This document shows, piece by piece, positions 35,918 to 44,795 of a DNA stretch of 64,000 nucleotides (within the stretch, counting starts at the first letter, position 1; every line of letters begins with the position of its first letter). The position numbers were made by a program, and so were the translations under genes. This DNA is from an uncultured Dyadobacter sp. (GTDB lineage: Bacteria > Bacteroidota > Bacteroidia > Cytophagales > Spirosomataceae). Below the pieces are notes generated by a model, which had not been told where the DNA came from, made no database searches, and saw only the letters and a list, made by a program, of their open reading frames with translations. The DNA lies in the NCBI RefSeq assembly GCF_946482605.1, contig NZ_CAMLSE010000002.1:372001-436000 (forward strand), read 5' to 3'.

Positions 35918-36517
35918 TCACCAACCCTTTCGGATCATCAGGGAAGCAACGAGTGCAAGAAAAAGGATATATTCTTTGAGATGTCCGCGCAGGTGGCGCA
36001 GGCCAACGGTGATGTGGTATTCCACCGTCCTTTCCGGCAAATTCAGCAGCCGCGATATTTCAAGTACCGACATGCCTTCTATGCGGTTCAGCGTAAAGAT
36101 CTGGCGGGTTTTTTCTGAAAAGCTGTTAATGCATTCCAAAATCTTCGCATTGAGCTCTTCGAAAGCGATCTGATCTTCAACCGAATCCGTAACCTCCTCA
36201 CCGAACTTGGCCCACAATGCCTCATGATGACGTTTTCTGAGAATCTGCCTGTCATAGAAGTCCAGTACCTGATATTTGACTGCCTTGAAAAGGTACCGTT
36301 CCAATTCTTCGATACGGGCATTTCCCCGCCGCTGCCACAGATCGAGAAATATATCCTGTACAATCTCCTTCGCAGCGTCATCGGACCCCGTTTTCGAAAA
36401 AGCTTGTTTAAACATTCGTTTCCAATATCTGCGATAAATCTCGGAAAAAGCCCAATCCTCTCCCGTCGCCAGACTCTTCACCAATTCATCATCACTTATC
36501 AAGGAAGTCATCGACAT
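35918..36517 (-). CDS. ECF-type RNA polymerase sigma-70 factor (Bacteroidota family)
   Basis: 199 residues. Region 2 is at about 10-85: FSEIYRRYWKRMFKQAF, then AKEIVQDIFLDLWQRR and LERYLFKAVKYQVLDFYDR. Region 4 is at about 125-178: INSFSEKTRQIFTLNRIEG, MSVLEISRLLNLPERTVEYH, ITVGLRHLRGHL. A short hydrophobic tail (YILFLALVASLMIRKGW) follows, slightly longer than usual and possibly membrane-associated. It is expected to direct RNA polymerase to the susC/susD promoter and perhaps its own. It lies immediately upstream of its cognate FecR. The ATG at 36517 is used, but the second Met (MTSLISDDEL) is also possible. Confidence 0.95.
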   Translation of the reverse strand: MSMTSLISDDELVKSLATGEDWAFSEIYRRYWKRMFKQAFSKTGSDDAAKEIVQDIFLDLWQRRGNARIEELERYLFKAVKYQVLDFYDRQILRKRHHEALWAKFGEEVTDSVEDQIAFEELNAKILECINSFSEKTRQIFTLNRIEGMSVLEISRLLNLPERTVEYHITVGLRHLRGHLKEYILFLALVASLMIRKGW

Positions 36518-36707
36518 ACCTTATGTCAAATTTTTAATGGCAACCGGGTTTACGGCACAAAATCGATACAATGATTATTACCCGGCCGCAATTCCGGAGC
36601 GGATCAGCGCTGGAACTCCGGACGGATAATTAAACAATACAAAGGAATAATATTTATTTTAGAAGACTGGTACAATTTTGCTCAAATCACAATGGATTTT
36701 GGTCAAT

Positions 36708-36749
36708 ATCATTACAAACCTGGCAGGGTGCTGCCAGGCTTGTAATGAT
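36708..36749. terminator. Strong hairpin terminator after permease 4
   Basis: ATCATTACAA-x-CCTGGCA (from 36708) pairs with TGCCAGG-x-TTGTAATGAT (to 36749) around a GGGTGC loop, giving an 18-bp stem with one mismatch. It lies 59 bp beyond the stop codon of the minus-strand permease (36808) and in the 290-bp gap before the sigma gene. The A+T-rich flank on the minus-strand exit side fits intrinsic termination. Confidence 0.75.
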
Positions 36750-36807
36750 TAGTGTCTCAGAACCAGCTACTAAGCCCTTCTCACAGGGAAATGCGAGTTC
36801 AAGAACC

Positions 36808-39468
36808 CTATTCGCTCTTCAGGACCTTGGCCGGATTGGTTCTCGCCGCCTTCATCGTCTGCGACCCGATCATGATGAATGCGATGAGCAACACCGCCAG
36901 CAGGCCCACGATCAGCTCGGCGATTTGCACGGGTGTATGGTAGGGAAAATTCGTAAGCACAAAACTTTCAAAAAAGAAATAGGTCACCGGCAGCGCGATG
37001 AGCGCCGATACCGACAGCAGTACCAGAAAGCCGCGACTTAGCAGAAATACAAGGTTACCCGGGCTGGCCCCCATCACCTTTCTCACGCCGATCTCTTTCA
37101 ATCTTGTCTCGGTCGTGAACACCACCATTCCGAAAAGGCCCATTGATGCAATGGAAATGGCCAGAAATGACAGGAAACCGATGATCTTGATCATGGAGGA
37201 AAATTCGCTGTATGCTTCTTCTATTGTTTCACCGTAGAATTCAGCTTTCAATGGATGTACCCGATCGATACCCTTCCACGCCGACTCGATTTTTGCCATG
37301 GTAGCCGACATATCAGTGCTTTGTATTTTGGCATTGATGATTGCCCTGTCACCTGGTGTCCAGGGCATGAGCGCTACGGGCCCGATGAGGTTCTCGACCT
37401 TGCCGTAATGGAAGTCTTTCATTACCCCAACGATCGTCATCCTGCGTCCGCTTACCTGGAAATTACTGAATGTCACTTCCTCCCCGATCGCCTTCCGGGG
37501 ATCGCCGCTACCGATGTGAAATCGTTTCAGAAACTGCTCGTTAACGATCAGCTCGCGGACGGCTGCGGCTGTGGCAGGTTTCGCGATGAAATTTCCTCCG
37601 GCAACGAGTTCGTACCCATGCAGCGGCAGGTAGTTCTGATCCACATTGTTGGTCATGACCAGCGCCGAATCCTGCGAATCTTTGTACTTCATATGGCCGC
37701 CCCAAGCGTTGCCGACACCGGTGACGATCAGCGACCGGGACAGCGCGGATACTTCCGGCATTTCACTCAACTCTTTGAGAAATGCATCGGGTTTGTTATC
37801 CTGCATGTCGATGTTCAGAACGTTTTCTGTGCTGAAACCCAGATCGAAGGCAAGGATGTTCTTATACTGGACATAACCTACCGCGGTTGTCGTGATAAAA
37901 ATCAGCGTTACCGTATACTGGACCACCACCAGGGCGCGCCGGAGCAACACCTGTTTGAGTCCCTTGATCGGCACGACATTCCCGAGCGCATTGATCGCAC
38001 TCACTTTCGAGAAGAATATGGCAGGCATGAAACCAGCGATGGCACCTACCATGACAGCAAATACAACAAAGGCGGCAACCATAGGTAAAGTGAGATCCAG
38101 TTTAACCGTCTGCTGCATCTCCGGGGCCATGCTGATCAGTTGTGGCCGCAACACGAGAAACAGGAAGAAGGACAGAAAAAGGGCTGCCAGGGCGATCATG
38201 ATCGCCTCCGCGAGGAACTGCTGCCGTACCTGGCTCTTGCCCGCACCGATCGCTTTCCGCAATCTTATTTCCTTGAACCGGCGCATGGCACGGGCTATCG
38301 AAAGATTGGTATAATTGAAACAAGCGGACAAGATCACTACGAATGCAAGGCCACCCAGTATCCAGAGCATAACCGGCGACATGTGCGGGCCAGCGGAGCC
38401 GCTCATAGAGCCGGACCGGAGATTCTCGCCGACCACAATGCTGTACAATGGAAGAAGCTCCAGTTGGATCTTCGTCTCGTCCACCGCGAGATTTTCCTGT
38501 TTCGCAATGGCGTCGAGCTGCGACTGAATGGCTGCCAGGTCCGCATTCGCCGACGGCAGCACGTACACACTATTCGACCACATGCTCGTCCACGCATTGA
38601 AATCTTTACCGGCTTTACCGGTTTGCTCAGCCGTGGAGAGTGATACAAGTGCCTCGAAGCTGATGTGCGAAAAGAAGGGAACGTCCTTCATGATACCGGT
38701 CACCTGATAATCATCGGCACCGAATTGGATAGCCTTGCCGAGCGCGGGTGCATTACCGAATAACTTCCGGGCGGCCGTCTCCGTGAGCACGACCGAGTAA
38801 GGATCCCTCAATGCCGTCTCCGGATTGCCTTCGACCATCGGAAACGTAAAAACCCTGAACAGCGAGGGTTCCGCCCAGAAACCCTTGACAGGAAGCGTAT
38901 TGTCACCCACCTTCGCATCTTCCGAAAAGTCGTTGCGCATGATAGCCACTTCTTCAATGCCGGTTACCTTTTCCCGGATCAGCTTTCCGGTCTTGATGGA
39001 TGTCGATGAGTACTTGGTGCCTTGTTCGCGATGGGAGGTTAATATGTTGGTAATGCGATAGATCCGCTCACCGTGCTTGTGGAATCTGTCATAGGAACGC
39101 AGATCGAGCAAAAATGCGATCAGCAGCAGTCCGACCGACATGCTGATCGCAAGACCGACGATATTAATGGATGAAAACAGCTTGTTACGCAGCAGATTGC
39201 GACCCGATGTTTTGACGTAGCTTCCAATCATGATCCAATTGATTAAGAGGTTGACAAATGTTGGTTTTCGTACCGTATAGCTTCTAAAGAATTTGATCGC
39301 ATCAATTACATAGATCAGTTTCGCGCGACGCGGCCCGACCGATTTCACATTCCGCTCGAAGTATTCGTTGAGATCGCCGGTCAGGTCCTCCACGAGCCCG
39401 GGCTTACAATACCATGCTACAAATCGCTGTGCCCAGGAGGGCGGGTGATGCTGCCTTTGCTCTTTCAT
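36808..39468 (-). CDS. Orphan ABC-transporter permease with N-terminal permease-prefix domain (4 of 5)
   Basis: 886 residues, closely similar in layout to the PadR-linked permease at 26817: prefix domain PPSWAQRFVAWYCKPGLVED, then LTGDLNEYFERNVK and a following helix up to YTVRK. The TM/MacB periplasmic/FtsX block contains SACFNYTNLSIARAMRRFKEI and RLRKAIGAG. A second periplasmic domain and a final block LKEIGVRKVMGASPGNLVFLLS end the protein at NPAKVLKSE. Unlike its relative, it has no PadR gene beside it; instead its promoter region carries the same operator-like sequences (39552-39583) as the PadR operon 13 kb away. That suggests an operon duplication or rearrangement in which this copy lost its own repressor. 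Terminator at 36708-36749. Confidence 0.9.
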   Translation of the reverse strand: MKEQRQHHPPSWAQRFVAWYCKPGLVEDLTGDLNEYFERNVKSVGPRRAKLIYVIDAIKFFRSYTVRKPTFVNLLINWIMIGSYVKTSGRNLLRNKLFSSINIVGLAISMSVGLLLIAFLLDLRSYDRFHKHGERIYRITNILTSHREQGTKYSSTSIKTGKLIREKVTGIEEVAIMRNDFSEDAKVGDNTLPVKGFWAEPSLFRVFTFPMVEGNPETALRDPYSVVLTETAARKLFGNAPALGKAIQFGADDYQVTGIMKDVPFFSHISFEALVSLSTAEQTGKAGKDFNAWTSMWSNSVYVLPSANADLAAIQSQLDAIAKQENLAVDETKIQLELLPLYSIVVGENLRSGSMSGSAGPHMSPVMLWILGGLAFVVILSACFNYTNLSIARAMRRFKEIRLRKAIGAGKSQVRQQFLAEAIMIALAALFLSFFLFLVLRPQLISMAPEMQQTVKLDLTLPMVAAFVVFAVMVGAIAGFMPAIFFSKVSAINALGNVVPIKGLKQVLLRRALVVVQYTVTLIFITTTAVGYVQYKNILAFDLGFSTENVLNIDMQDNKPDAFLKELSEMPEVSALSRSLIVTGVGNAWGGHMKYKDSQDSALVMTNNVDQNYLPLHGYELVAGGNFIAKPATAAAVRELIVNEQFLKRFHIGSGDPRKAIGEEVTFSNFQVSGRRMTIVGVMKDFHYGKVENLIGPVALMPWTPGDRAIINAKIQSTDMSATMAKIESAWKGIDRVHPLKAEFYGETIEEAYSEFSSMIKIIGFLSFLAISIASMGLFGMVVFTTETRLKEIGVRKVMGASPGNLVFLLSRGFLVLLSVSALIALPVTYFFFESFVLTNFPYHTPVQIAELIVGLLAVLLIAFIMIGSQTMKAARTNPAKVLKSE

Positions 39469-39551
39469 GCTATATCTTTTTCCATGTCACACCCCTCGCC
39501 TTCTTTGGCTTCCCCCGGGTTTGCACCTCTTATTTCTCATGTTAATTACGT

Positions 39552-39583
39552 AAATGTATGTAAAATGTTATATTATACATACA
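39552..39583 (-). promoter_or_regulatory. Operator-like inverted repeat upstream of permease 4
   Basis: TGTATGTA (39555-39562) and TACATACA (39576-39583) form a perfect 8-bp inverted repeat with 13 bp between. AAATGTATGTAAAAT (39552-39566) is the exact reverse complement of the 15 bp at 26438-26452 in the PadR promoter, and TACATACAAAAG also occurs at both loci. Located 84 bp upstream of the permease start at 39468. Likely bound by the PadR protein encoded at 26485 (inference). Confidence 0.65.
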
Positions 39584-39683
39584 AAAGGTGATTAAATTAA
39601 CATTGACCTCATGCTTCGCCACAAATGCCGCAGCCGGGCATTGGCCACGTTCCCACCATGGGCTCCTGTCTTTCAACTCGTTA

Positions 39684-40007
39684 TCACATCTCTTTCGATG
39701 ACCATTGCTGCACAGCGACAATCACCGATTGCAATGTTTGACCTTTCTCGGTCAGGCTGTATTCGACCGTTGGCGGGACCGTCGCGTAGGGCTGCCGACG
39801 TACCAGTCCCTGTGCCTGAAGCGCCTTCAATTCCTTCGCCAGCATCCGGGTATTGATCCCCGCGACAGCCCGCTCGAGTTGTTTGAACCGCATGGTACCA
39901 CACATCAGGGTGTTGATGATGGATAATGTCCATTTACCGGAAATTAGATCCATCGCAGCCTGGAACGGGCACGCTTCATTGAGAACTTCTGTATTTTCTG
40001 TGGACAT
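39684..40007 (-). CDS. HxlR-family transcriptional regulator
   Basis: 107 residues with the complete HxlR winged helix. CPFQAAMDLISGKWTLSIIN includes the family's Cys near the N-terminus, often redox-active. MRFKQLERAVAGINTRMLAK, LKALQAQGLVRRQPYATVPP and VEYSLTEKGQTLQSVI complete the fold. HxlR proteins such as YodB and HypR respond to electrophiles or oxidants through that Cys and usually repress a neighbouring, often divergent, gene. Here the divergent neighbour is 40119-40553, across 111 bp that contain a matching palindrome at 40065-40078. It is downstream of, and unrelated to, the permease promoter region. Confidence 0.93.
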   Translation of the reverse strand: MSTENTEVLNEACPFQAAMDLISGKWTLSIINTLMCGTMRFKQLERAVAGINTRMLAKELKALQAQGLVRRQPYATVPPTVEYSLTEKGQTLQSVIVAVQQWSSKEM

Positions 40008-40064
40008 AAGCGCTTGATTTTCAATAAAGCTTTACTTTTTATCCCTAAGGAACAAAAGGATTAC

Positions 40065-40078
40065 TACTTGTAAAAGTA
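40065..40078. promoter_or_regulatory. Candidate HxlR operator
   Basis: TACTTGTAAAAGTA: inverted TACTT/AAGTA arms around GTAA, in the divergent space between the HxlR gene and 40119-40553. HxlR-type regulators such as YodB bind sites of the form TACT...AGTA. A second TTTACTTTTT segment lies near 40031. Assignment is by sequence form and position only. Confidence 0.5.
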
Positions 40079-40118
40079 AATTGTTGCCATCAACTTCGCA
40101 GCAACAAAACAGCAGTTT

Positions 40119-40553
40119 ATGGAATTGAACCAGGTAAGAAATCGCATCACCACAGCGTTTGAGTATGTGCGGGAAATTGAAAACAACGGAGATTACTTTT
40201 TCATGTATGATTTGGAAGAAAAGTTTCCCTTCGCAACCATTGTCACCAGCGACAATGACTTCGACAGCGTGTCAAACCTCAGCCGGGATGGCTTCTTTCG
40301 TCTGAACATCGGAATAGAAAAAACTGTATTTCAGGACTTGTTCTCTTCGGTCCCCTCAAAGCCCGGGATTGGCGGCTACCTGCATTCGGAAATTGATTTC
40401 ACAGCAGTCGATACCTTATTCCCGCATCCATTTTACGGCAACATGTACTGGGTAAGTATTGTCAATCCTTCGGAGGACAGCTATCCGCAGATCCGGGATT
40501 TCCTCGAAACCGCCTACAGAAAAGCAAAGAAAGCGTATGAAAAAGCCGGATAA
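40119..40553 (+). CDS. DUF6194-like protein
   Basis: 144 residues, cytoplasmic, no signal or TM segment. The sequence matches a small uncharacterised family recalled as DUF6194: TAFEYVREIENNGDYFFMYD, FPFATIVTSDNDFDSVSNL, FRLNIGIEKTVFQDL, DFTAVDTLFPHPFYGNMYWV and the C-terminal VSIVNPSEDSYPQIRDFLETAY with a helix rich in Ala and Lys. Members look like a compact alpha/beta fold related to YjbR/MmcQ-type proteins; this resemblance is an impression, not a finding. It is divergent from the HxlR regulator and probably its regulated target, which would suggest a role in a stress or detoxification response. Family name confidence is moderate. Confidence 0.65.
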   Translation: MELNQVRNRITTAFEYVREIENNGDYFFMYDLEEKFPFATIVTSDNDFDSVSNLSRDGFFRLNIGIEKTVFQDLFSSVPSKPGIGGYLHSEIDFTAVDTLFPHPFYGNMYWVSIVNPSEDSYPQIRDFLETAYRKAKKAYEKAG

Positions 40554-40749
40554 CAGGTGCCGGCAACACCGCCTCGGGCATCTCCCCTACCGTACACCCC
40601 TGGACAGCAGCGTCCGATTCCGAACGGGTCACCACCTCATAAGGCATTGATTTTCAACTAACAAAACAAATGGCATGCATTTATTAAACAGGTAAGGATC
40701 ACCGTTAACATCCTTTCCGTTCCTCCTGAGGCCTAAAAATGCAGACATC

Positions 40750-43152
40750 ATGTTCAAAAACTATCTGAAAATAGCATTCCGGAATCTGACGAAATACAAA
40801 GCTTTCAGTTTCATCAACATTTCGGGCGTATCATTGGGGCTTACCTGTTTTTTACTGCTGGCCCTGTACGTAAAAGATGAGCTGAGCTATGACCGCTTCC
40901 ACGAGCATGCCGAACGCATTTACAGGCTGAACCGTACCTTTCTCGCCAATGACGGTACCGAATCGCTGAGGCTTGGACATGCCGCCCCGCCATTTGGGCC
41001 ACTGGTGAAGCAAGACTTCCCGCAAGTCGAACAGGTCGTGCGCGTGCTCGAATCCGGCGCATTGGTGCGGTACGGCGAGAAACGGTTTTCGGAAGAGCAG
41101 ATGTTCGCAGCGGAAGCGAATATTTTTAAGGTTTTCAGCTTCAAAATAGATCGCGGAAACCCGGACAAGGCGCTTGAAAACCCTTTTTCGATTATGTTTT
41201 CCAAACCAATGGCCGAGAAATATTTTGGCAACGAAGACCCTATGGGAAAAGTCGTCCGGATGGATAACCAGTTTGATTACACGGTAACAGGCGTTTTCGA
41301 GCCGCTGCCTTCACAATCGCATTTCCACCCCGACTTCCTCATTTCTTTCTCGACATTGAATGACGACCGCATTTACGGGGCCGAGGGACTCCGCTCCAAC
41401 TGGGGCAACAATTCTTTCTCGACTTTCCTGCTGCTGCCAAAGCATTACAACCCGCAAAACCTGGAAGCTGCATTCCCTGCCTTCCAGAACAAGCATATCG
41501 GGCCTAATACTTCCAAATATTCCGTACTGACGCTCACCAAGCTCACCGACATTCACCTGCGGTCGCACAAGGATTCGGAGATAGAGGCTAATGGAGACAT
41601 ACAATATGTTTATCTTTTTTCTGCAATAGCGGTTTTTATCCTGCTCATTGCCTGCATCAACTACATGAATCTCGCCACCGCCAGATCGGCTACGCGCGCC
41701 AAAGAGGTAGGCATGCGCAAGGTGATCGGCGCCGTGCGTGCGCAGCTGGTCAACCAGTTTCTGAGCGAATCGGTGCTGCTCGTGCTGATCTCCGTCGCGA
41801 TCGCATTTACGACGGTACTGCTAAGCCTCCCGCTGTTCAATAATTTTACACAAAAACAGCTCTCCGTTTACGCATTGCTGGATCCCGGCTTCCTGGCGAT
41901 CCTCCTTGGCATCACGGCATTTACCGGGCTGCTCGCGGGCAGCTACCCCGCCTTTTTTATGACAGGCTTCCAGCCGATCGCAGTTTTGAAAGGAAAAATC
42001 GCCACGGCCCTGAAAAACGGGAAGCTGCGCCAGACGCTCGTGGTCACGCAATTCGCCATTGCCGTGGCGCTGATCATCAGCACGACGGTCGTTTATAACC
42101 AAATGCGTTATATCCAAAACTATAAACTGGGATATTCCAAAGACCATATCATTAATTTCTGGATGTCGGACGATTCGACGGTCGATGTTGAAGCCATTCG
42201 CCAGCGGTTCAAAGAAAATCCGGGTGTCCGGGAAGTGGGCCGCTCCTCGCGTATCCCGTCGGGCCGCCTGCTGGATTCCTGGGACGCTTATGTAATGAAG
42301 GGTGATTCCATGGCACCGACAGAAATCAATATCAAATCGCTGTCTGTTGATGAGGACTTCATTCCTGCCTACCAGATCGCGATGGCTGCCGGCCGCAACT
42401 TTTCCCGCCAGCATCCGACCGACCGTACCAATGGTTTCATTCTGAATGCGACAGCTGCACGCCTGCTGGGCTGGAAAAATCCCGACGACGCCATCGGTAA
42501 CCGGTTCGGTTACGGGCAGATGCGCGGACAGATCATCGGCGTCACCCAGGATTACCATTTCGAGTCATTGCATCAGAAAGTAGCACCAATCGTGATGTTC
42601 TACCAGCCGGGACGCCTTGGGCGCGTGTCGGTGCAAGTAGCAGGCGGGAACATTCAGAATTCGATCGCCCACATCGAATCGGTATGGAAACAACGCTTTC
42701 CCGACATTCCCTTTCAATATGAGTTCCTCGACCAGCGTTTTGGCGAGCTCTACGCCCGTGAACAAACCCAGCAACTGCTGTTTGGCGTGTTTGCAGGTAT
42801 TGCAATCCTTATTTCCTGCATGGGACTTCTGGGACTATCGATGTTCATGGCAGAGCTCCGGACAAAAGAAATCGGCGTCAGAAAGGTCCTGGGCGCGTCC
42901 GTTTCCAGCATCGTGGGGCTTCTTTCAAAGGATTTTCTCAAACCCGTCATCGTCGCGATCCTGATCGCCTCGCCGGTTGCCTGGTACGGCATGAAGAACT
43001 GGTTGCAGGACTTCGCCTATCACACCGAAATCAAATGGTGGGTTTTTCTGCTGGCAGGCGTATTATCCGTGGCCATTGCATTGTTCACGGTCAGCTTCCA
43101 GAGTATCCGTGCAGCGCTGATGAACCCGGTGAAAAGTTTGAGAAGCGAATAA
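40750..43152 (+). CDS. Orphan ABC-transporter permease, MacB/FtsX type (5 of 5)
   Basis: 800 residues of the non-prefix subfamily: YLKIAFRNLTKYKAFSFINI start helix, MacB-like periplasmic domain, FtsX block with ACINYMNLATARSATRAKEV and GMRKVIGA, a second periplasmic domain, and LRTKEIGVRKVLGASVSSIV near the end, closing with NPVKSLRSE. It is the closest in layout to the permease at 23799. The upstream 196 bp contain no clear TAnnTTTG box. A weak GTTCC/GGAAC hairpin near 43187-43200 lies after the stop and may terminate it. No ATPase gene is adjacent. Confidence 0.9.
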   Translation: MFKNYLKIAFRNLTKYKAFSFINISGVSLGLTCFLLLALYVKDELSYDRFHEHAERIYRLNRTFLANDGTESLRLGHAAPPFGPLVKQDFPQVEQVVRVLESGALVRYGEKRFSEEQMFAAEANIFKVFSFKIDRGNPDKALENPFSIMFSKPMAEKYFGNEDPMGKVVRMDNQFDYTVTGVFEPLPSQSHFHPDFLISFSTLNDDRIYGAEGLRSNWGNNSFSTFLLLPKHYNPQNLEAAFPAFQNKHIGPNTSKYSVLTLTKLTDIHLRSHKDSEIEANGDIQYVYLFSAIAVFILLIACINYMNLATARSATRAKEVGMRKVIGAVRAQLVNQFLSESVLLVLISVAIAFTTVLLSLPLFNNFTQKQLSVYALLDPGFLAILLGITAFTGLLAGSYPAFFMTGFQPIAVLKGKIATALKNGKLRQTLVVTQFAIAVALIISTTVVYNQMRYIQNYKLGYSKDHIINFWMSDDSTVDVEAIRQRFKENPGVREVGRSSRIPSGRLLDSWDAYVMKGDSMAPTEINIKSLSVDEDFIPAYQIAMAAGRNFSRQHPTDRTNGFILNATAARLLGWKNPDDAIGNRFGYGQMRGQIIGVTQDYHFESLHQKVAPIVMFYQPGRLGRVSVQVAGGNIQNSIAHIESVWKQRFPDIPFQYEFLDQRFGELYAREQTQQLLFGVFAGIAILISCMGLLGLSMFMAELRTKEIGVRKVLGASVSSIVGLLSKDFLKPVIVAILIASPVAWYGMKNWLQDFAYHTEIKWWVFLLAGVLSVAIALFTVSFQSIRAALMNPVKSLRSE

Positions 43153-43252
43153 GCATCCGGCAATACCGGTACCTGGCCAGCGTCCCGTTCCAAACGGAAC
43201 CGGAACGCCGGTCAAATTTTCAGAAAAGGTACTATTTAGACTAGTTATCGAT

Positions 43253-43260
43253 TACCTTTG
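43253..43260 (+). promoter_or_regulatory. Bacteroidota -7 box for the ankyrin operon
   Basis: TACCTTTG matches TAnnTTTG exactly. It lies 57 bp before the ATG at 43317, giving a leader of about 50 nt for the ankyrin, DUF2271 and PepSY-reductase genes. No convincing TTG -33 element is visible. Confidence 0.5.
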
Positions 43261-43316
43261 TGCGCCTCCTCAAAGGCTCGGAACCCGGTAGCTAGTTTCT
43301 AATTTAATTCCTCGGT

Positions 43317-44789
43317 ATGAGAAAGCTTATTTTTACCTTTTCAGCATTATTTGCTTTCGCGGCACATGCACAGCAAAACGTGCTTTTGGAACAATCCTTC
43401 TGGAAGACCTCCCCTGATGTCAGCACAGTAAAAGCCGCCATTGAAAAGGGCAACAACCCTGCCCAGTTCAATGGTGCCAGTTTTGATCCGGTGGTGTTGG
43501 CCATCAATGCGCAGGCGCCTAATGAAACCATCAAATTCCTGCTGGCGCAACCGGGCAACGAGATCAACAAACTAACACACGACAGCCGCCATTACATCCA
43601 TTGGGCTGCGAGCCGGGGCAACACCGAGCTCATGGAGTACCTGGTTTCCAAAGGAGCCAAAGCCACCGGAATTGACAGCCACGGTTCTACACCGCTTAAT
43701 TTCGCGGCAGGCGCCGGCCAGCCCGACACCCGGGTTTATGATATCTGCCTGGCTAATGGTGCCAACCTGAAAAACGACCTGAATCACGACGGAGCCAATG
43801 CGCTGCTCCTGGCCGTTGCCAATGATAAAGACCTCAAACTGACCAATTATTTCATTTCCAAGGGCCTCGACCTGAAAAGTGTCGACGCCGCCGGTAATAA
43901 TGCCTTTGCCTATGCGGCGAGAAGCGGCAATATTGAGCTCCTTAAAACACTGCTGCAAAAGGGCGTTCCCGCTACCGACCATGCCATGCTGATGGCCGCC
44001 CAGGGCGGACGAGGCGGTGCCAATACGCTGGAAGTTTACCATTACCTCGAAAGCCTGAAAATCAAGCCAACCGCCATTGGGAAGCATGGTGAAAACGTAC
44101 TGCATGCACTGGCCCGCAAACCCAAGCAACAGGAAATCATCCGGTATTTCCTCTCCAAAGGCGTGGATGTGAACAAGGCCGACGAAGATGGAAATACGCC
44201 CCTGATGAATGCAGCGGCATCCAACCGTGATACCGCCGTGTTCAATGTATTGATCCCTAAGGTGAAGAATATCAACCAGGGCAATCAAAAAGGGGTTACA
44301 GCTTTGGCGATGGCCGTGCGGGGAAACGCCCCCGAAATCGTCGCCTACCTGATCGAAAAAGGTGCTTCTGTGGGCGTCACGGATAAGAACGGAGACAACC
44401 TGGCTGCCTACCTGGTGCAATCCTATAACACGCAAAGAGCAGCTGAATTTGAGGCAAAAATGACGATTCTGACCGGAAAAGGCCTGAAAGTGACAGAGCC
44501 ACAACAAAACGGGAATACGCTCTATCACCTTGCGGTAGCCAAAAACGATCTGTCGCTGGTCAAAAAACTGGAAAGCTATCAAGTTGACGTCAATGCAAAA
44601 AACAAAGAAGGTCTTACGGCTCTGCACAGAGCAGCCATGATCTCCAAGGACGACACAATGCTGAAATATCTGCTGTCCATCGGAGCGAAAAAAGACATCC
44701 GGACCAATTTTGAGGAAACGGCTTTCGACCTGGCCGGGGAAAACGAGTCGCTTTCCAAAAACAATGTCACTGTCAATTTTTTGAAATAA
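43317..44789 (+). CDS. Exported ankyrin-repeat protein
   Basis: 490 residues, signal peptide to about residue 18 (LFAFAAHAQ). From about residue 60 to the end there are roughly a dozen ankyrin repeats, the clearest being RHYIHWAASRGNTELMEYLV, GSTPLNFAAGAGQ, GNNAFAYAARSGNIELLKTL, GNTPLMNAAASNRDTAVFNV, GVTALAMAVRGNAPEIVAYL and GLTALHRAAMISKDDTMLKY. An exported ankyrin protein must act in the periplasm or at the surface, as a protein-binding scaffold or inhibitor. It is followed after 6 nt by the DUF2271 gene and then the PepSY reductase, so it probably serves that redox/metal module. In other bacteria periplasmic ankyrin proteins such as AnkB accompany catalase or oxidative-stress functions; that parallel is only suggestive. 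Confidence 0.9.
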   Translation: MRKLIFTFSALFAFAAHAQQNVLLEQSFWKTSPDVSTVKAAIEKGNNPAQFNGASFDPVVLAINAQAPNETIKFLLAQPGNEINKLTHDSRHYIHWAASRGNTELMEYLVSKGAKATGIDSHGSTPLNFAAGAGQPDTRVYDICLANGANLKNDLNHDGANALLLAVANDKDLKLTNYFISKGLDLKSVDAAGNNAFAYAARSGNIELLKTLLQKGVPATDHAMLMAAQGGRGGANTLEVYHYLESLKIKPTAIGKHGENVLHALARKPKQQEIIRYFLSKGVDVNKADEDGNTPLMNAAASNRDTAVFNVLIPKVKNINQGNQKGVTALAMAVRGNAPEIVAYLIEKGASVGVTDKNGDNLAAYLVQSYNTQRAAEFEAKMTILTGKGLKVTEPQQNGNTLYHLAVAKNDLSLVKKLESYQVDVNAKNKEGLTALHRAAMISKDDTMLKYLLSIGAKKDIRTNFEETAFDLAGENESLSKNNVTVNFLK

Positions 44790-44795
44790 TTGCCC

